64,000 nt of DNA. Source: Scilla litardierei (Eukaryota > Streptophyta > Magnoliopsida > Asparagales > Asparagaceae). The position numbers and the translations under genes are program-made. Below, piece after piece: positions 1 through 8,259 of the stretch. The stretch is taken from positions 142,447,637-142,511,636 of the forward strand of contig CM061142.1 of assembly GCA_030789695.1 (NCBI GenBank). Direction: 5' to 3'. How positions within the stretch are numbered: the first letter of the stretch is position 1; the number at the start of each line of letters is the position of its first letter. The notes under the pieces were generated by a model that was not told where the DNA came from, searched no databases, and saw only the letters and a list, made by a program, of their open reading frames with translations.

Positions 1-870
1 TTAAAAATCGCATCTTTATTGCTTATTTGAATATTGTGATGAATTCTATTGCTATTTCAATTGTTTATTCTTGCATTTGTGATATGATTTGTGAGTAGTC
101 TATACGTCTTGGGGCGTGGGGATGAACCCTACGAGCCCAATTTCTGATTTGTGATTATTTGGTAGAAATATTGCTAGAATTGCTATTAGGGTTAGCTTGG
201 GATCGATTTATTACGGATAGCTAGGTGTTCATATCGATTGGGATTTGCAAGAGATTGGATCCCAATTCGATAGGAAACCCTAGAAATCCGAATTGGTTTG
301 AAATTGAGTTTTCGTAGTATCGGTTTGCAAGAGATTGGACCGATACTAGGGTTCCCGGTTGCAATTCCATACCGATACTCATTTTCAAGAGATTGGACGG
401 GTAGGAACTATCCCAACCTTGGTCGTGGCCCGAGTTTGCACGAGAGTGGGCTCGGGACGCGATTGAACGATGATGTTGATCCTAATGCTAGCTTGCCTAG
501 GCTAGGGTTTGCAAGAGATTGGACCCAAACCTAGGATAGCTATAGACCGGCAACAGCGCGAGAGCGTGAGCTAGGTTTTACATCCAGTTGCAACTAGTTC
601 ATCCGAAATTCTACCCTAGCAATTGTGATACCAATGAATCACATTGACGAGATACGGTGAGTAGCGGGGATTCCCCATTCCCTAGGCGTCTTTATTTGAT
701 TTTTATATCTCCATACTTTGTCTGATGATTGTGACAGGATCGCCAAAAGGCAAATTCCCTCTTTTCTGTTCCTATAGCAAGGTTGTCTGGAGCAGGCACT
801 TTCATTCATCCTCCCTGTGTTCGATAACCCGCTCGCCGCTACACCGTGCGCTTGCGGTAAAACTACACGG
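1..870 (+). mobile_element. LTR fragment (R-U5-like part) of an Athila-type Ty3/gypsy element
   Basis: Non-coding sequence that continues off the left edge. It carries a TGTGAGTAGT stretch near position 90 and ends with a module at 811-857 (CTCCCTGTGTTCGA followed by ACACCGTGCGCTTGCGG). The same two landmarks recur near 1450 and at 2080-2125, just before the PBS, so this looks like a second, related LTR end. It may be a leftover LTR of a neighbouring copy or an internal duplication of one long LTR; the window does not decide. The short ORF here (298-534) runs through a series of hairpins and is not taken as a gene. Assignment to Athila rests on the downstream gag and PBS. Confidence 0.5.
234..535 (+). 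repeat. Five-member hairpin series with a shared 14-nt loop
   Basis: The loop TTGCAAGAGATTGG occurs exactly at 245-258, 325-338 and 509-522, with close variants at 436-449 (TTGCACGAGAGTGG) and 383-396 (TTTCAAGAGATTGG). It is flanked by arms that pair with each other but differ between copies. Examples are TAGTATCGGT/ACCGATACTA (315-324/339-348, perfect), TCGATTGGGAT/ATCCCAATTCGA (234-244/259-270, one bulge), a CCCGAG/CTCGGG core (429-434/451-456), and 496-508/523-535 (13 bp, two mismatches). The copy at 383-396 has lost its stem. Function is unknown; a structured RNA element of the retrotransposon transcript is an inference. Confidence 0.75.
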
Positions 871-937
871 TCGCCCTTTTGGGTTACATTCCAGAGCGAT
901 CATGCACCACCCGGACACAAGCTGGAGCGGTCAGAAA

Positions 938-1225
938 GTCAACCGGTCGGTTCAGAGACCGATTCAAACGTCCCAACTCTCTGGAATTTGATGTTGAATG
1001 CCAACCGATCGGGTGACCTTCACCCGATCTGTTCACCAGTAGCCAATTCTCTGAAGCCAATACACGGAGAGCTCAACCGACCGGTTCACCCGACGGCGCG
1101 AAGATCCAACCGGTCAGCCTCAACCCTCAACCGACAGTGCCGTATGACCGGGTGAAGTCCAATGCTGAGCTGCCGAAGAACGAAGCAGGTTACCCGCTCG
1201 GTTGACTTTTCAACCGATCGGGTGA
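938..1225 (+). promoter_or_regulatory. Cluster of CAACCGATCGGTTGA-type palindromic motifs, first block
   Basis: At least six variants of a motif with palindromic core ACCGATCGGT lie just upstream of a TATA box. They include TCAACCGGTCGGTTC (about 939), CAACCGATCGGGTGA (about 1002), an inverted CACCCGATCTGTTCA (about 1021), TCAACCGACCGGTTC (about 1072), CAACCGGTCAG (about 1109) and TCAACCGATCGGGTGA (about 1209). Clustered dyads upstream of a TATA box suggest U3 enhancer sites for a DNA-binding protein. The factor is unknown; the AACCG core resembles plant MYB-type sites, which is only a resemblance. Confidence 0.6.
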
Positions 1226-1235
1226 TATCGTTTTC

Positions 1236-1244
1236 TATATATAT
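1236..1244 (+). promoter_or_regulatory. TATA box of the putative 5' LTR
   Basis: TATATATAT follows the palindromic motif cluster by about ten bases and precedes a T-rich transcribed-type stretch. Placement between U3-like and R/U5-like sequence is consistent with the Pol II promoter of an LTR retrotransposon. No start site can be fixed from sequence alone. Confidence 0.5.
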
Positions 1245-2205
1245 GATCCCTAGGTTTTCCAGAAACGGGGAGTTGTTATTTTTTGCTGTTTTTTCTCTCT
1301 CTTGACGGCTGTAATTTTTCAGATATTAGTAAGTTGTCTGATCTTTGTTAAACTTTAATATAGTGTTATTTGCATTGCTCTTACTACTTTTCAATCGCCT
1401 GATCATGTTTCTAACGGTCGATTTTGATTTAGATTGCTTTTTAGTAAATATGTGTGAGTAGTTCCCAAATCTGGGATTTTGGTGGAAACCCCTTCGTGGG
1501 TTCTCCCCGATGCGTTCATAGGACTAGGAAATCGATATGGATTAGGAATCTACCGGTTACGCGGGGTGTTTTATTGTCATCGGCAGAAAAAAGACCGCCT
1601 TTGACCGTTGGGCCATGTGGGAATAAACTTGGCGGTTGACTCTCTAGCCATAGCTCACGCCCTTAGCATAGACGTCGAATCCTAGCGTGCGGGAGCGGCA
1701 GGATGAGGTGTTGGGTGTTATCATTGCGAGCTTAGTGCTCCCGGAGTCGGTCAGTGTTAATGGACATGGGAATGCCCACTGACCGAACCCGGGAAGTCCG
1801 GCGTACCATCCTGGGCACCGACCGGAATATCGGGCCCATGGACGCTGGTACCACTCTTAGAGGCAACGTCTCACCCTTAGATCCTAATTTTGATAGTTAT
1901 CCTACCCGTAGGCCGTATTGGCGAGAATCGCACGATAGGGTGGAAACCGAGGTCACGGGTTTTCCCTTTATATTGTTTATCCCTCGCATTCTATTTTCTG
2001 TGACAACCCATCATCCGATTCGGGCTTGCTCGCCCATGGGGTGAATCCGATCCTTCTTGACACAAGCATAACCACGCCTCCCTGAGTTCGACCCCCAAGC
2101 CACACTACAACACCGTGCGCTTGCAGTTTTAAATATTTAAATCTCACGCCCCCAATTATCTATTGCACACATCTGACACACAAAGCCGGGGGACGTCAAG
2201 CTTTA

Positions 2206-2223
2206 TGGGGTCGTTGCCGGGGA
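2206..2223 (+). promoter_or_regulatory. Athila-type primer binding site (mutated), overlapping a hairpin
   Basis: The 18-mer TGGGGTCGTTGCCGGGGA matches the Athila-type PBS TGGCGCCGTTGCCGGGGA at 16 of 18 positions (family knowledge; this PBS is usually assigned to tRNA-Asp). The two changes fall in the part that pairs with the very 3' end of the tRNA, which would weaken priming. The 3' two thirds lies inside a perfect 7-bp hairpin, CGTTGCC/GGCAACG with loop GGGGA (2212-2230). It marks the boundary between the 5' LTR and the internal region. Confidence 0.75.
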
Positions 2224-2387
2224 GGCAACGTGCTTGTTATTTTAGGATTTCATGAACCCTTGAGTCTAGCTCACATATCTATCTCGCGATATTTTTCACA
2301 TTCTTCTTTTTCCTTTTTATTTTCTTATTTTTTTTATTTTATCTGTTTCCTTCCCACTTTTCGCTTCACGGGTGTTCGTTGTTTTTA
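2224..2387 (+). other. Leader between PBS and gag
   Basis: A short T-rich untranslated leader. It holds no ORF of its own and runs into the first ATG of gag at 2388. Confidence 0.5.
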
Positions 2388-4001
2388 ATGCGCAGGAGTT
2401 TAAGAAGTCTCGACGACTTGATTCCCGTTGATCCGGAGATAAACGCCACCCTAAGGCGTTTAGCCGCAGAGAAGCGAAGAAGAGAAGAGCCATTAACCAT
2501 GGGGGAGAACACCCCACCTCACAAGTCCCTGCTGGAGTACTCGATGCCATCCATCGAGTCCACCTCCGCCATCCGTCCTCCTGCTATTACGGCTCAAAGC
2601 TTCAAGCTTAAGCCGTCTTTGGTGACATGGATCCAGCAGGATCAATTCTCGGCGGCACCCATGGAGAGCCCCATCGAACATTTGGACTCCTTCTTGGAGA
2701 AATTTGACACCTTCCGGATAAATGGTGTCACAACTGAGTCAATCCGTCTGAAGCTATTCCCCTTCTCTCTACGAGATAAGACCAAGCTGTGGCTTAGGGG
2801 GAAGGACCCGAACACATTCAACACCTGGGAGAAGCTTTCAAATGCTTTCCTGACGAAGTTCTTTCCTCCGGGGAAGACCATGAAGCTGAGGAGTGAGATC
2901 TCCTCCTTCTCCCAGGACAGCCACAAGTCTCTGCATGAAGCCTGGACCAGATACAAGGAAATGCAGCGGAGATGTCCCCACCATGAGGTCCCCAAGTGGC
3001 AGATCATAAATCTATTCTATAATGGGTTGAGGGACGATTTAAAATCCTCGATGGATGCGGCGGCTGGAGGGTCCTTCATGTCCTGAAGCGAAGAAGATGC
3101 CGGACAGATTCTGGAAAACATGGCATCGAACAATGAGCGGTGGTGCGACGAGCGTGCAACACCAAGATCTGGGGGAATCCATAGGGTCGAGGACGTCGAT
3201 CGATTATCCAGCAAGTTAGACTTACTGTCGACCCAGATCTCGGCTTTGATGGTAGGCGCTGGTGGCGCCGGAGCACAACAGATTGCTGCGGTGGAATTCG
3301 AAGTTATGGGGGATTTCGATGGAGGCGACATTTCACCCCCGGTGGACCAGGTGAGCGCATTATTTTAAAATCCTATGGGGAATGTGCCTTATCCACCACG
3401 AACCAACTCCAATCCGGCCTATTCTTCGAACAACCGGAACCACCCCAACCTTAGCTACTTGACACCGTATCAGCAGCAGCCTCCTCAGCAGCAGCAGCAG
3501 CTAGTATATCAGATGCCCAGACAACAACCGCAACAGTTTCAGCAGCAGCAGCCTCCACAACAATATCAGCAATACCCCCAAAGGATCCCGCAGCCCATTC
3601 AGTAGTAGCAGCAGTAGCAATTTGGTCAGCATAGGGCCATCTCTCCGGTTGAGTCCCTTTTGACTCAATACATAACCAACCAGGAGAAGATAAATCTGAA
3701 GCCGGAAATCGGGCAGAGGGTGCTTACCGACCAAGTAACCCAACTGGGGTTACAAGTGGCGAACCTTCAAAGATCGCAGAATCAATTACCGCCACAGCCG
3801 GAAGTGAACCCGAGGGGGGTGAATCAGACGTTGGCGCTCACGCACGAGAATGCTAATGTGCCCGCTATCGTCTTGAGGAGCGGAACACAAATCGCCACAA
3901 GAGTGCCCGCCAAGGAACCGGAAGCACCGTTGGTCGTAGAGCGACCAATTGAAAAATTGAATTACGCCGGTACTTCGTCGTCAAAGCCAACTACTCTGTA
4001 G
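2388..4001 (+). pseudogene. gag: Athila-type retrotransposon gag, broken by stop codons
   Basis: Gag forms the virus-like particle that packages retrotransposon RNA. The first ATG is at 2388. The capsid-like domain (about 2640-3080) is recognisable by LFPFSLRDKTKLWL (about 2754), NAFLTKFFPPGKTMKLR, EAWTRYKEMQRRCPHH and FYNGL, the order seen in Athila gags. The reading frame is kept to 4001 but interrupted by TGA at 3084-3086, TAA at 3366-3368, TAG at 3603-3608 (two in a row), TAG at 3615-3617 and TAG at 3999-4001. A glutamine-rich, CAG-coded tract lies at about 3470-3620. I see no CCHC zinc knuckle. A frameshift near 4000 separates it from the protease part. It is a dead copy, so translation of full-length Gag is not expected. 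Confidence 0.88.
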
Positions 4002-4852
4002 GGAGTCCAGAAGAGGAGAAGAAAAAGGTTGATGAAGGGAACCTTAGAGTATTCAAGCCCATTGTGCCTTTTCCACAACGGCTTGCCCAATCCAAGATAG
4101 ACGAGAAGTATGGCAAATTCTTTTCCATGGTCAAGAATCTAAGTTTGCAAACCCCCTTCCTCGAAGCTATCGAGACGATTCCCTCCTACGCCAAATTTCT
4201 AAAGGACTTGGTAACAAGAGGATCCAGAAAGGAGAAGGTCGTATTAACGGCGGAGTGCAGCGCCCTCATTCAGCACGTAAATCCGCCAAAGCTTAAAGAC
4301 CCAGGAAGTTTCTCCATCCCTTGTTCGCTTGGGGAAGTGCGAATCCAGAGGGCGCTCGTCGATCTAGGAGCGAGCGTCAGTTTAATGCCCCTATCGCTAT
4401 ACAGGAGAATAGGGATGGGAGACTTGGAGTCCACGGGTATGACCCTTCAATTAGCCGACAGATAGGTTAAATACCTGGTGGGAGTAGTAGACGACCTACC
4501 TGTTGATGTGAGTGGAGTGCAAGTGCCGGTGGATTTTGTGGTGATGGACATGCCGGAAGATAAGCACACCCCTATTATCCTTGGACGGCCCTTTATGGCA
4601 ACCACCGGTGTGCTAATAGACATGAAGAAGGGGAAGCTTTCCCTTAATGTAGGCAACGAAAAAGTCGAGTTCGACTTAGGGTTGTCAATGAAGCACCCAA
4701 ATCCCCTGGATGATCCTAGTATCAGTATGCTGGAGAACGAAGAAGAGAGAGTTGTGGAAGCATGCTCCTGGGAGGTTCTTTCAAGAAATGCCCCCGATAT
4801 CTTTGGGAGACCTTGGAGACCAAGTTGGCTCACCAAAGGAAGAAGTTACTGA
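4001..4852 (+). pseudogene. Athila-type aspartic protease region, broken
   Basis: The frame is shifted relative to gag (good coding from 4001). Upstream of the catalytic core lies the typical linker (VPFPQRLAQSKIDEKYGKF, about 4064). The active-site motif is VDLGASVSLMP with the aspartate codon at 4361-4363; DLGAS in place of D(S/T)G is normal for this plant family. The second half carries HTPIILGRPFMATT (about 4566-4607), matching the ILGRPF strand of retropepsins. An in-frame TAG at 4463-4465 falls where the family usually reads LADRSVKY. The domain would cleave the polyprotein in the particle. It runs out of recognisable sequence at about 4780-4852, before any reverse transcriptase. Confidence 0.85.
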
Positions 4853-5129
4853 TGAGGTGGTCGCCCAACATGTGATCCCTCCCGGATTGCCAAAAGCTCC
4901 TCCTACGAGGAGAAAAGGCAAAGAGCCCATGGGGTTCATCGGAGATGAAATTCGGATTCTTAAACGAGTGGTGGTGGACGCCAATATGAGGGAGAATCCC
5001 CTGGACCCCGTCAACAAAGGGAGAGTCGTTGAGCAAGTCTTCTTGTCGCCACCGACTACACCAAAAGCTACCAGACCTGAAGCTGAAGCGATGCCAGACT
5101 TTGGGCATCACCCGTATCGCCCACCTTGA
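4853..5129 (+). other. Remnant between protease and post-pol segment; pol deleted
   Basis: The stretch is open from 4710 to 5129 in the frame one base off from the protease, but the peptide (with GLPKAPPTRRKGKEP and FIGDEIRILKRVVVD) has no RT, RNase H or integrase motif that I recognise. No YxDD-type box or integrase HHCC/DDE pattern is present anywhere between 4780 and 6178. It is best read as the patch around a large internal deletion of pol, possibly with short non-homologous sequence. Confidence 0.55.
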
Positions 5130-5319
5130 ACATCATCTATGGGCGTCGAGCTAACGATGTTAAACAAAAGCGCTTCATGGGAGGCAACCCATGCTCTAAA
5201 CCTTATTTTCCAATTTTTAGGACTATTTTTAACTTTATTTTATCTATTTTAATAAATAAATCCAGCCGCAAGAACTTCCGTTGAGGAACTTAGGCCATTT
5301 GTGGACTTTTGCAGAAAAC
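5130..5319 (+). other. Conserved Athila post-pol segment with hairpin
   Basis: CGTCGAGCTAACGATGTTAA followed by CGCTTCATGGGAGGCAACCC resembles the sequence I know to follow the integrase ORF in Athila-like elements (GGGAGGCAACCCA). CATGGG/CCCATG form a 6-bp hairpin around AGGCAA at 5176-5193. Its presence right behind the protease remnant places the 3' edge of the pol deletion. The rest, to 5319, is AT-rich without features. Confidence 0.6.
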
Positions 5320-5683
5320 AAGGCCCCAACTGATCGGTTGATAACTCAACCGGTCGGTTGGGATGTATCAGCTGATGGCCGTATCAGTCACTCAATGAAC
5401 CGATCGGGTGAAGATATGTGATACCGGTTGGCAGATCGGGTGAACTGGGGCTGAAGTCTCGGGAAATTTTCAAATTTTGTCAACCGATCGGGTGATGAGA
5501 TGCATGACCGGTTAATTGACCGGGTGAACAACACCAAAATCTCTGAAAAATTTGTGGAGTGGCCAACCGATCGGGTGAGTTATCAACCGATCGGTTCGCC
5601 TGTAGCGTCTCTTCAGCTGAAAATCTCGACCTATAAGTCAACCGATCGGGTGACAACTCACCTGATCGGTTCGACTTAAACCC
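5320..5683 (+). promoter_or_regulatory. Second cluster of CAACCGATCGGTTGA-type motifs upstream of the env-like region
   Basis: At least nine variants occur, including CAACTGATCGGTTGA (about 5328), TCAACCGGTCGGTTG (about 5346), GAACCGATCGGGTGA (about 5398), TCAACCGATCGGGTGA at about 5479 and 5639, CAACCGATCGGGTGA (about 5564), TCAACCGATCGGTTC (about 5583) and CACCTGATCGGTTCG (about 5659). They end at a TATA box at 5684. The architecture matches that of 938-1244, so the same regulatory module occurs twice in the element, once in the LTR and once before the env-like ORF. Confidence 0.65.
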
Positions 5684-5691
5684 TATAAAAA
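5684..5691 (+). promoter_or_regulatory. TATA box upstream of the env-like ORF
   Basis: TATAAAAA is followed by a C-rich then CT-rich leader, typical of a plant Pol II core promoter and 5' UTR. The env-like ORF starts about 490 bp downstream at 6178. Confidence 0.55.
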
Positions 5692-5841
5692 GCCCCCGCC
5701 CCAACCGTTTATTTTCTCCCCTGATCTCGACTCTCCTGCCATCGTTTCATCTCCACCACTCTCCCAACGGCCGGAAAACCCTCTCCCAAGACCTCCACCC
5801 CCATCTATCCTCTCTCTCCACCTACCCCTTCCATCTCTCCA

Positions 5842-5844
<3 letters not shown>

Positions 5845-5913
<69 letters not shown>

Positions 5914-5914
5914 C
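5845..5914 (+). repeat. (CT)n microsatellite in the leader
   Basis: An almost pure CT dinucleotide run of about 70 bp, with one TTT interruption near 5903. CT-rich 5' leaders are common in plants, so this fits the untranslated region between the TATA box at 5684 and the ATG at 6178. Confidence 0.9.
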
Positions 5915-6177
5915 CATTTCACTTCCTCAAGCCCTAATTCCCCAATTCCCCCCCCCATTTCGAATTTTCGCTGAAGAAGAGTGTCATGGCTCCACACTCC
6001 ATCCAATTCCACGGTGTTGGGTCAACTTCAAGCAAGGAACTCCAATCTCTGCTGGGTAACTTCGCTCCACTACTTAAATTTTACTTTTTACCCTAGAATT
6101 TCTACTTGCTTAATTTTTTGTGTGTGCATACTGTTATCGTATTCTACACTCATTTGCATCACACTCACGCACCCGCT

Positions 6178-8259
6178 ATGGCCTGGGATCAAGATAAGGG
6201 GAAGGGTATCCTGCGGGAGGAGGAACTGTCTCGAAAGAGACGCAAACAAACACGTCCTCCTCCCAATACACCACGTGCATTATCACTAGCCCCTCCCCCA
6301 CCTGCTATCCCCTCTGAGGACCCAATGATGGGCCCGCATGGGTATCAATTTAGGAACCAAGAGCATAAGGACTTCTACCTTACGCTTGATGCTTGGGGGC
6401 ATCTGTCAACAAAATTCGCACACACCCAATCGCTTATCGATCTCGGTGTCTTCACCAGGTCGAGACCCTTTTCGCAAACTTAGGATGGTTAGCCTTCCTA
6501 AATGCCACCGTAGTGTCTTACCCGTCCATCACACTAGAATTTCTTTCCTCACTCGTTTGTGAGTCGGGGTCGACCGTCATTTTTCGGGTGCGTAACAAAA
6601 CCATCCGCACCAACCTAAACACGATCAATAATATATTTGGTTTCCCTATCCTTGGGGACGATGCCATCTGACACTACGGGTATCCACCCGAATTCGACGT
6701 CGATCAGTTTTGGTTCCGCCTTACCCTATTCCCTCACTATCCCCGAGGTAAGTCCAAGGCCTCCTCAATCATCCATCATATATTCCGTCTGGCCCATCGG
6801 ATCATATCCTCTGATTTTTCCCCAGGGATGAGTCAGGAACCGTGACCATCCTTGATCTTTTCATTATATGGGCCATGACTTTTCCTTTCGTTCGAGACGA
6901 TGATGGGATTAGCTTTAGGGCCCCTACTATCCCCGTCCATGCCGGGGACTGGCTTGTTTACAAGCTCCTCGAGATTAGCCGGGCCGGCAAGGGCAAGCTT
7001 TGTTGTGGGGGAATAATCACTATCATTGCTTCTTTTCCCCAATTTAATATCCACATCCCCCGAGGTCTTCCCACCGCCGCAAGACCCTCACAGCTAGTTC
7101 TTGATGTCTTACGGGATATTCATATGATTAAGCACCGCCCTGATGGTTGCTTCAATTTCAACTATGGCCACCCCCAGCCCCCTACACCATTCTCCCCAAC
7201 CCTGCTCGCATGACTATAGCTTTAGTGGGTGATTGGACTTTTCCACCCGATCACGACTTTCTAGCAGGGTTGTGCATCCCTTTCTTTCCACAGGACGCAC
7301 GCAGACCACCTTCCCCTGCCGCCCGCTTAGGCGAGCAGGATATCCCTGCGTCCTGGGGAGACATCGGGGCTGGCCCGAGTCACACCGCCCATGCTCCTGG
7401 CCCTATCACCTCTGAGTATCTTTCTGAGGCAATCTCCGGCCTTGTGTCCAGTGCCGACATGACCACTGCCACCGGCACTACTTCCACATCACTTCCCGGC
7501 ACCACTTCTACATCACGGCAGTCCACTTCTTTTGGTCGTCGCTAGGCCTCTGCTCGTCTTGGTCTCGAGGCCGAGATCGCTGCTCTCCGTGCTCTTGCCA
7601 CGTCCTCTATCCCCTCGGACCAATCACCGTCCTCCTTTCTCACTCACCCACGTTTCCTTACACTTGAGAGGAACGTGGCCACCATCCTCCGCCTTCTCAC
7701 TCACGTCCACGGACCACCACCACCCACACCACCACCTTCACCACCTCGACGATCGTCACCTCCCCCATCACATTCATCACCTCCACCATCACCCCCTAGG
7801 CGACCATCCCCTCCTATCACCACTTCCACCACTACTTCCATACCGACCACCTCATCTACTCCCACTGTTTCCATTCCCTCCACTGTCGCCCCCACAGCTC
7901 CACCACCCTCCACTTCCGTCACTCCATATGTTCGCCGCAAGAAATTGCAGGTGTGCTCTCTATCACTTCTTCCGCTATCCTCACCTCCACCATCTACCAC
8001 CGCACTGGTCGCCATTTCATTCCCACTCGCTGTCGTCACTTCCATTCCACCCATCGTCCACACTTCCTCCACACACACTGCACCTATTCCTCCACCTCTT
8101 TCCCCACTTCTCTGCACACCCCCCACCTCCCCGACCACACATCCATACCCTCTTCTAAGGAGGGCGAGGACTCCCCATCTCCTACTTTTTTATTTCATTT
8201 TGTTTTCTGACCTCCCCCTTGCATATCTCTGCATTTTCACGATCACATCTTATTGCTAG
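6178..8259 (+). pseudogene. Env-like / ATHILA ORF-1-like protein, multiply disrupted
   Basis: The start MAWDQDKGKGIL has a basic SRKRRKQTRPPP stretch just behind it. The middle part, spread over three frames, reads as one protein: LFANLGWLAFLNATVVSYP, FRVRNKTIRTNLNTINNIFGFP, YGYPPEFDVDQFWF, then WAMTFPFVRDDDG and CCGGIITIIASFPQFN. This pattern resembles the ORF downstream of pol in Athila elements (ATHILA ORF-1 / plant transposon-protein domain). Breaks are a frameshift at about 6450-6480, TGA at 6669-6671, a frameshift at about 6825, another near 7150-7210, and TAG at 7543-7545. The C-terminal third is a short helix-like EAEIAALRAL segment followed by a Pro/Ser/Thr-rich tail (about 7700-8160). 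I see no clear transmembrane helix or signal peptide. The role of this ORF in Athila is unsettled. Confidence 0.6.

Larger units (their letters stand above)
870..2205 (+). mobile_element. Putative 5' LTR of the Athila-like element
   Basis: The stretch leads directly into the PBS. It contains a promoter-like block (motif cluster about 938-1225, TATA at 1236-1244), a transcribed-type region with TGTGAGTAGT near 1450, a 10-bp perfect hairpin (1747-1756/1777-1786), and an end module at 2080-2125 (CCTGAGTTCGA, then CACCGTGCGCTTGC). After the module come about 80 bases up to the PBS, including an ACATCTGACACACA stretch that may hold the real LTR end. The left boundary is not visible: no TG start with a matching 3' LTR could be found, and the presumed 3' LTR start at 9832 has no copy here. 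Small ORFs at 1454-1639 and 1754-2044 are not supported as genes. Confidence 0.5.

Noticed and set aside
2493..3331. Minus-strand ORFs inside the gag region
   Set aside because: Antisense shadows of a clearly recognisable gag reading frame.
7532..8158. His/Pro/Leu-rich 208-aa ORF on + and 145-aa Gly-rich ORF on -
   Set aside because: Both are shadows of the Pro/Ser/Thr-rich tail of the env-like pseudogene, which is in frame with the preceding domain.
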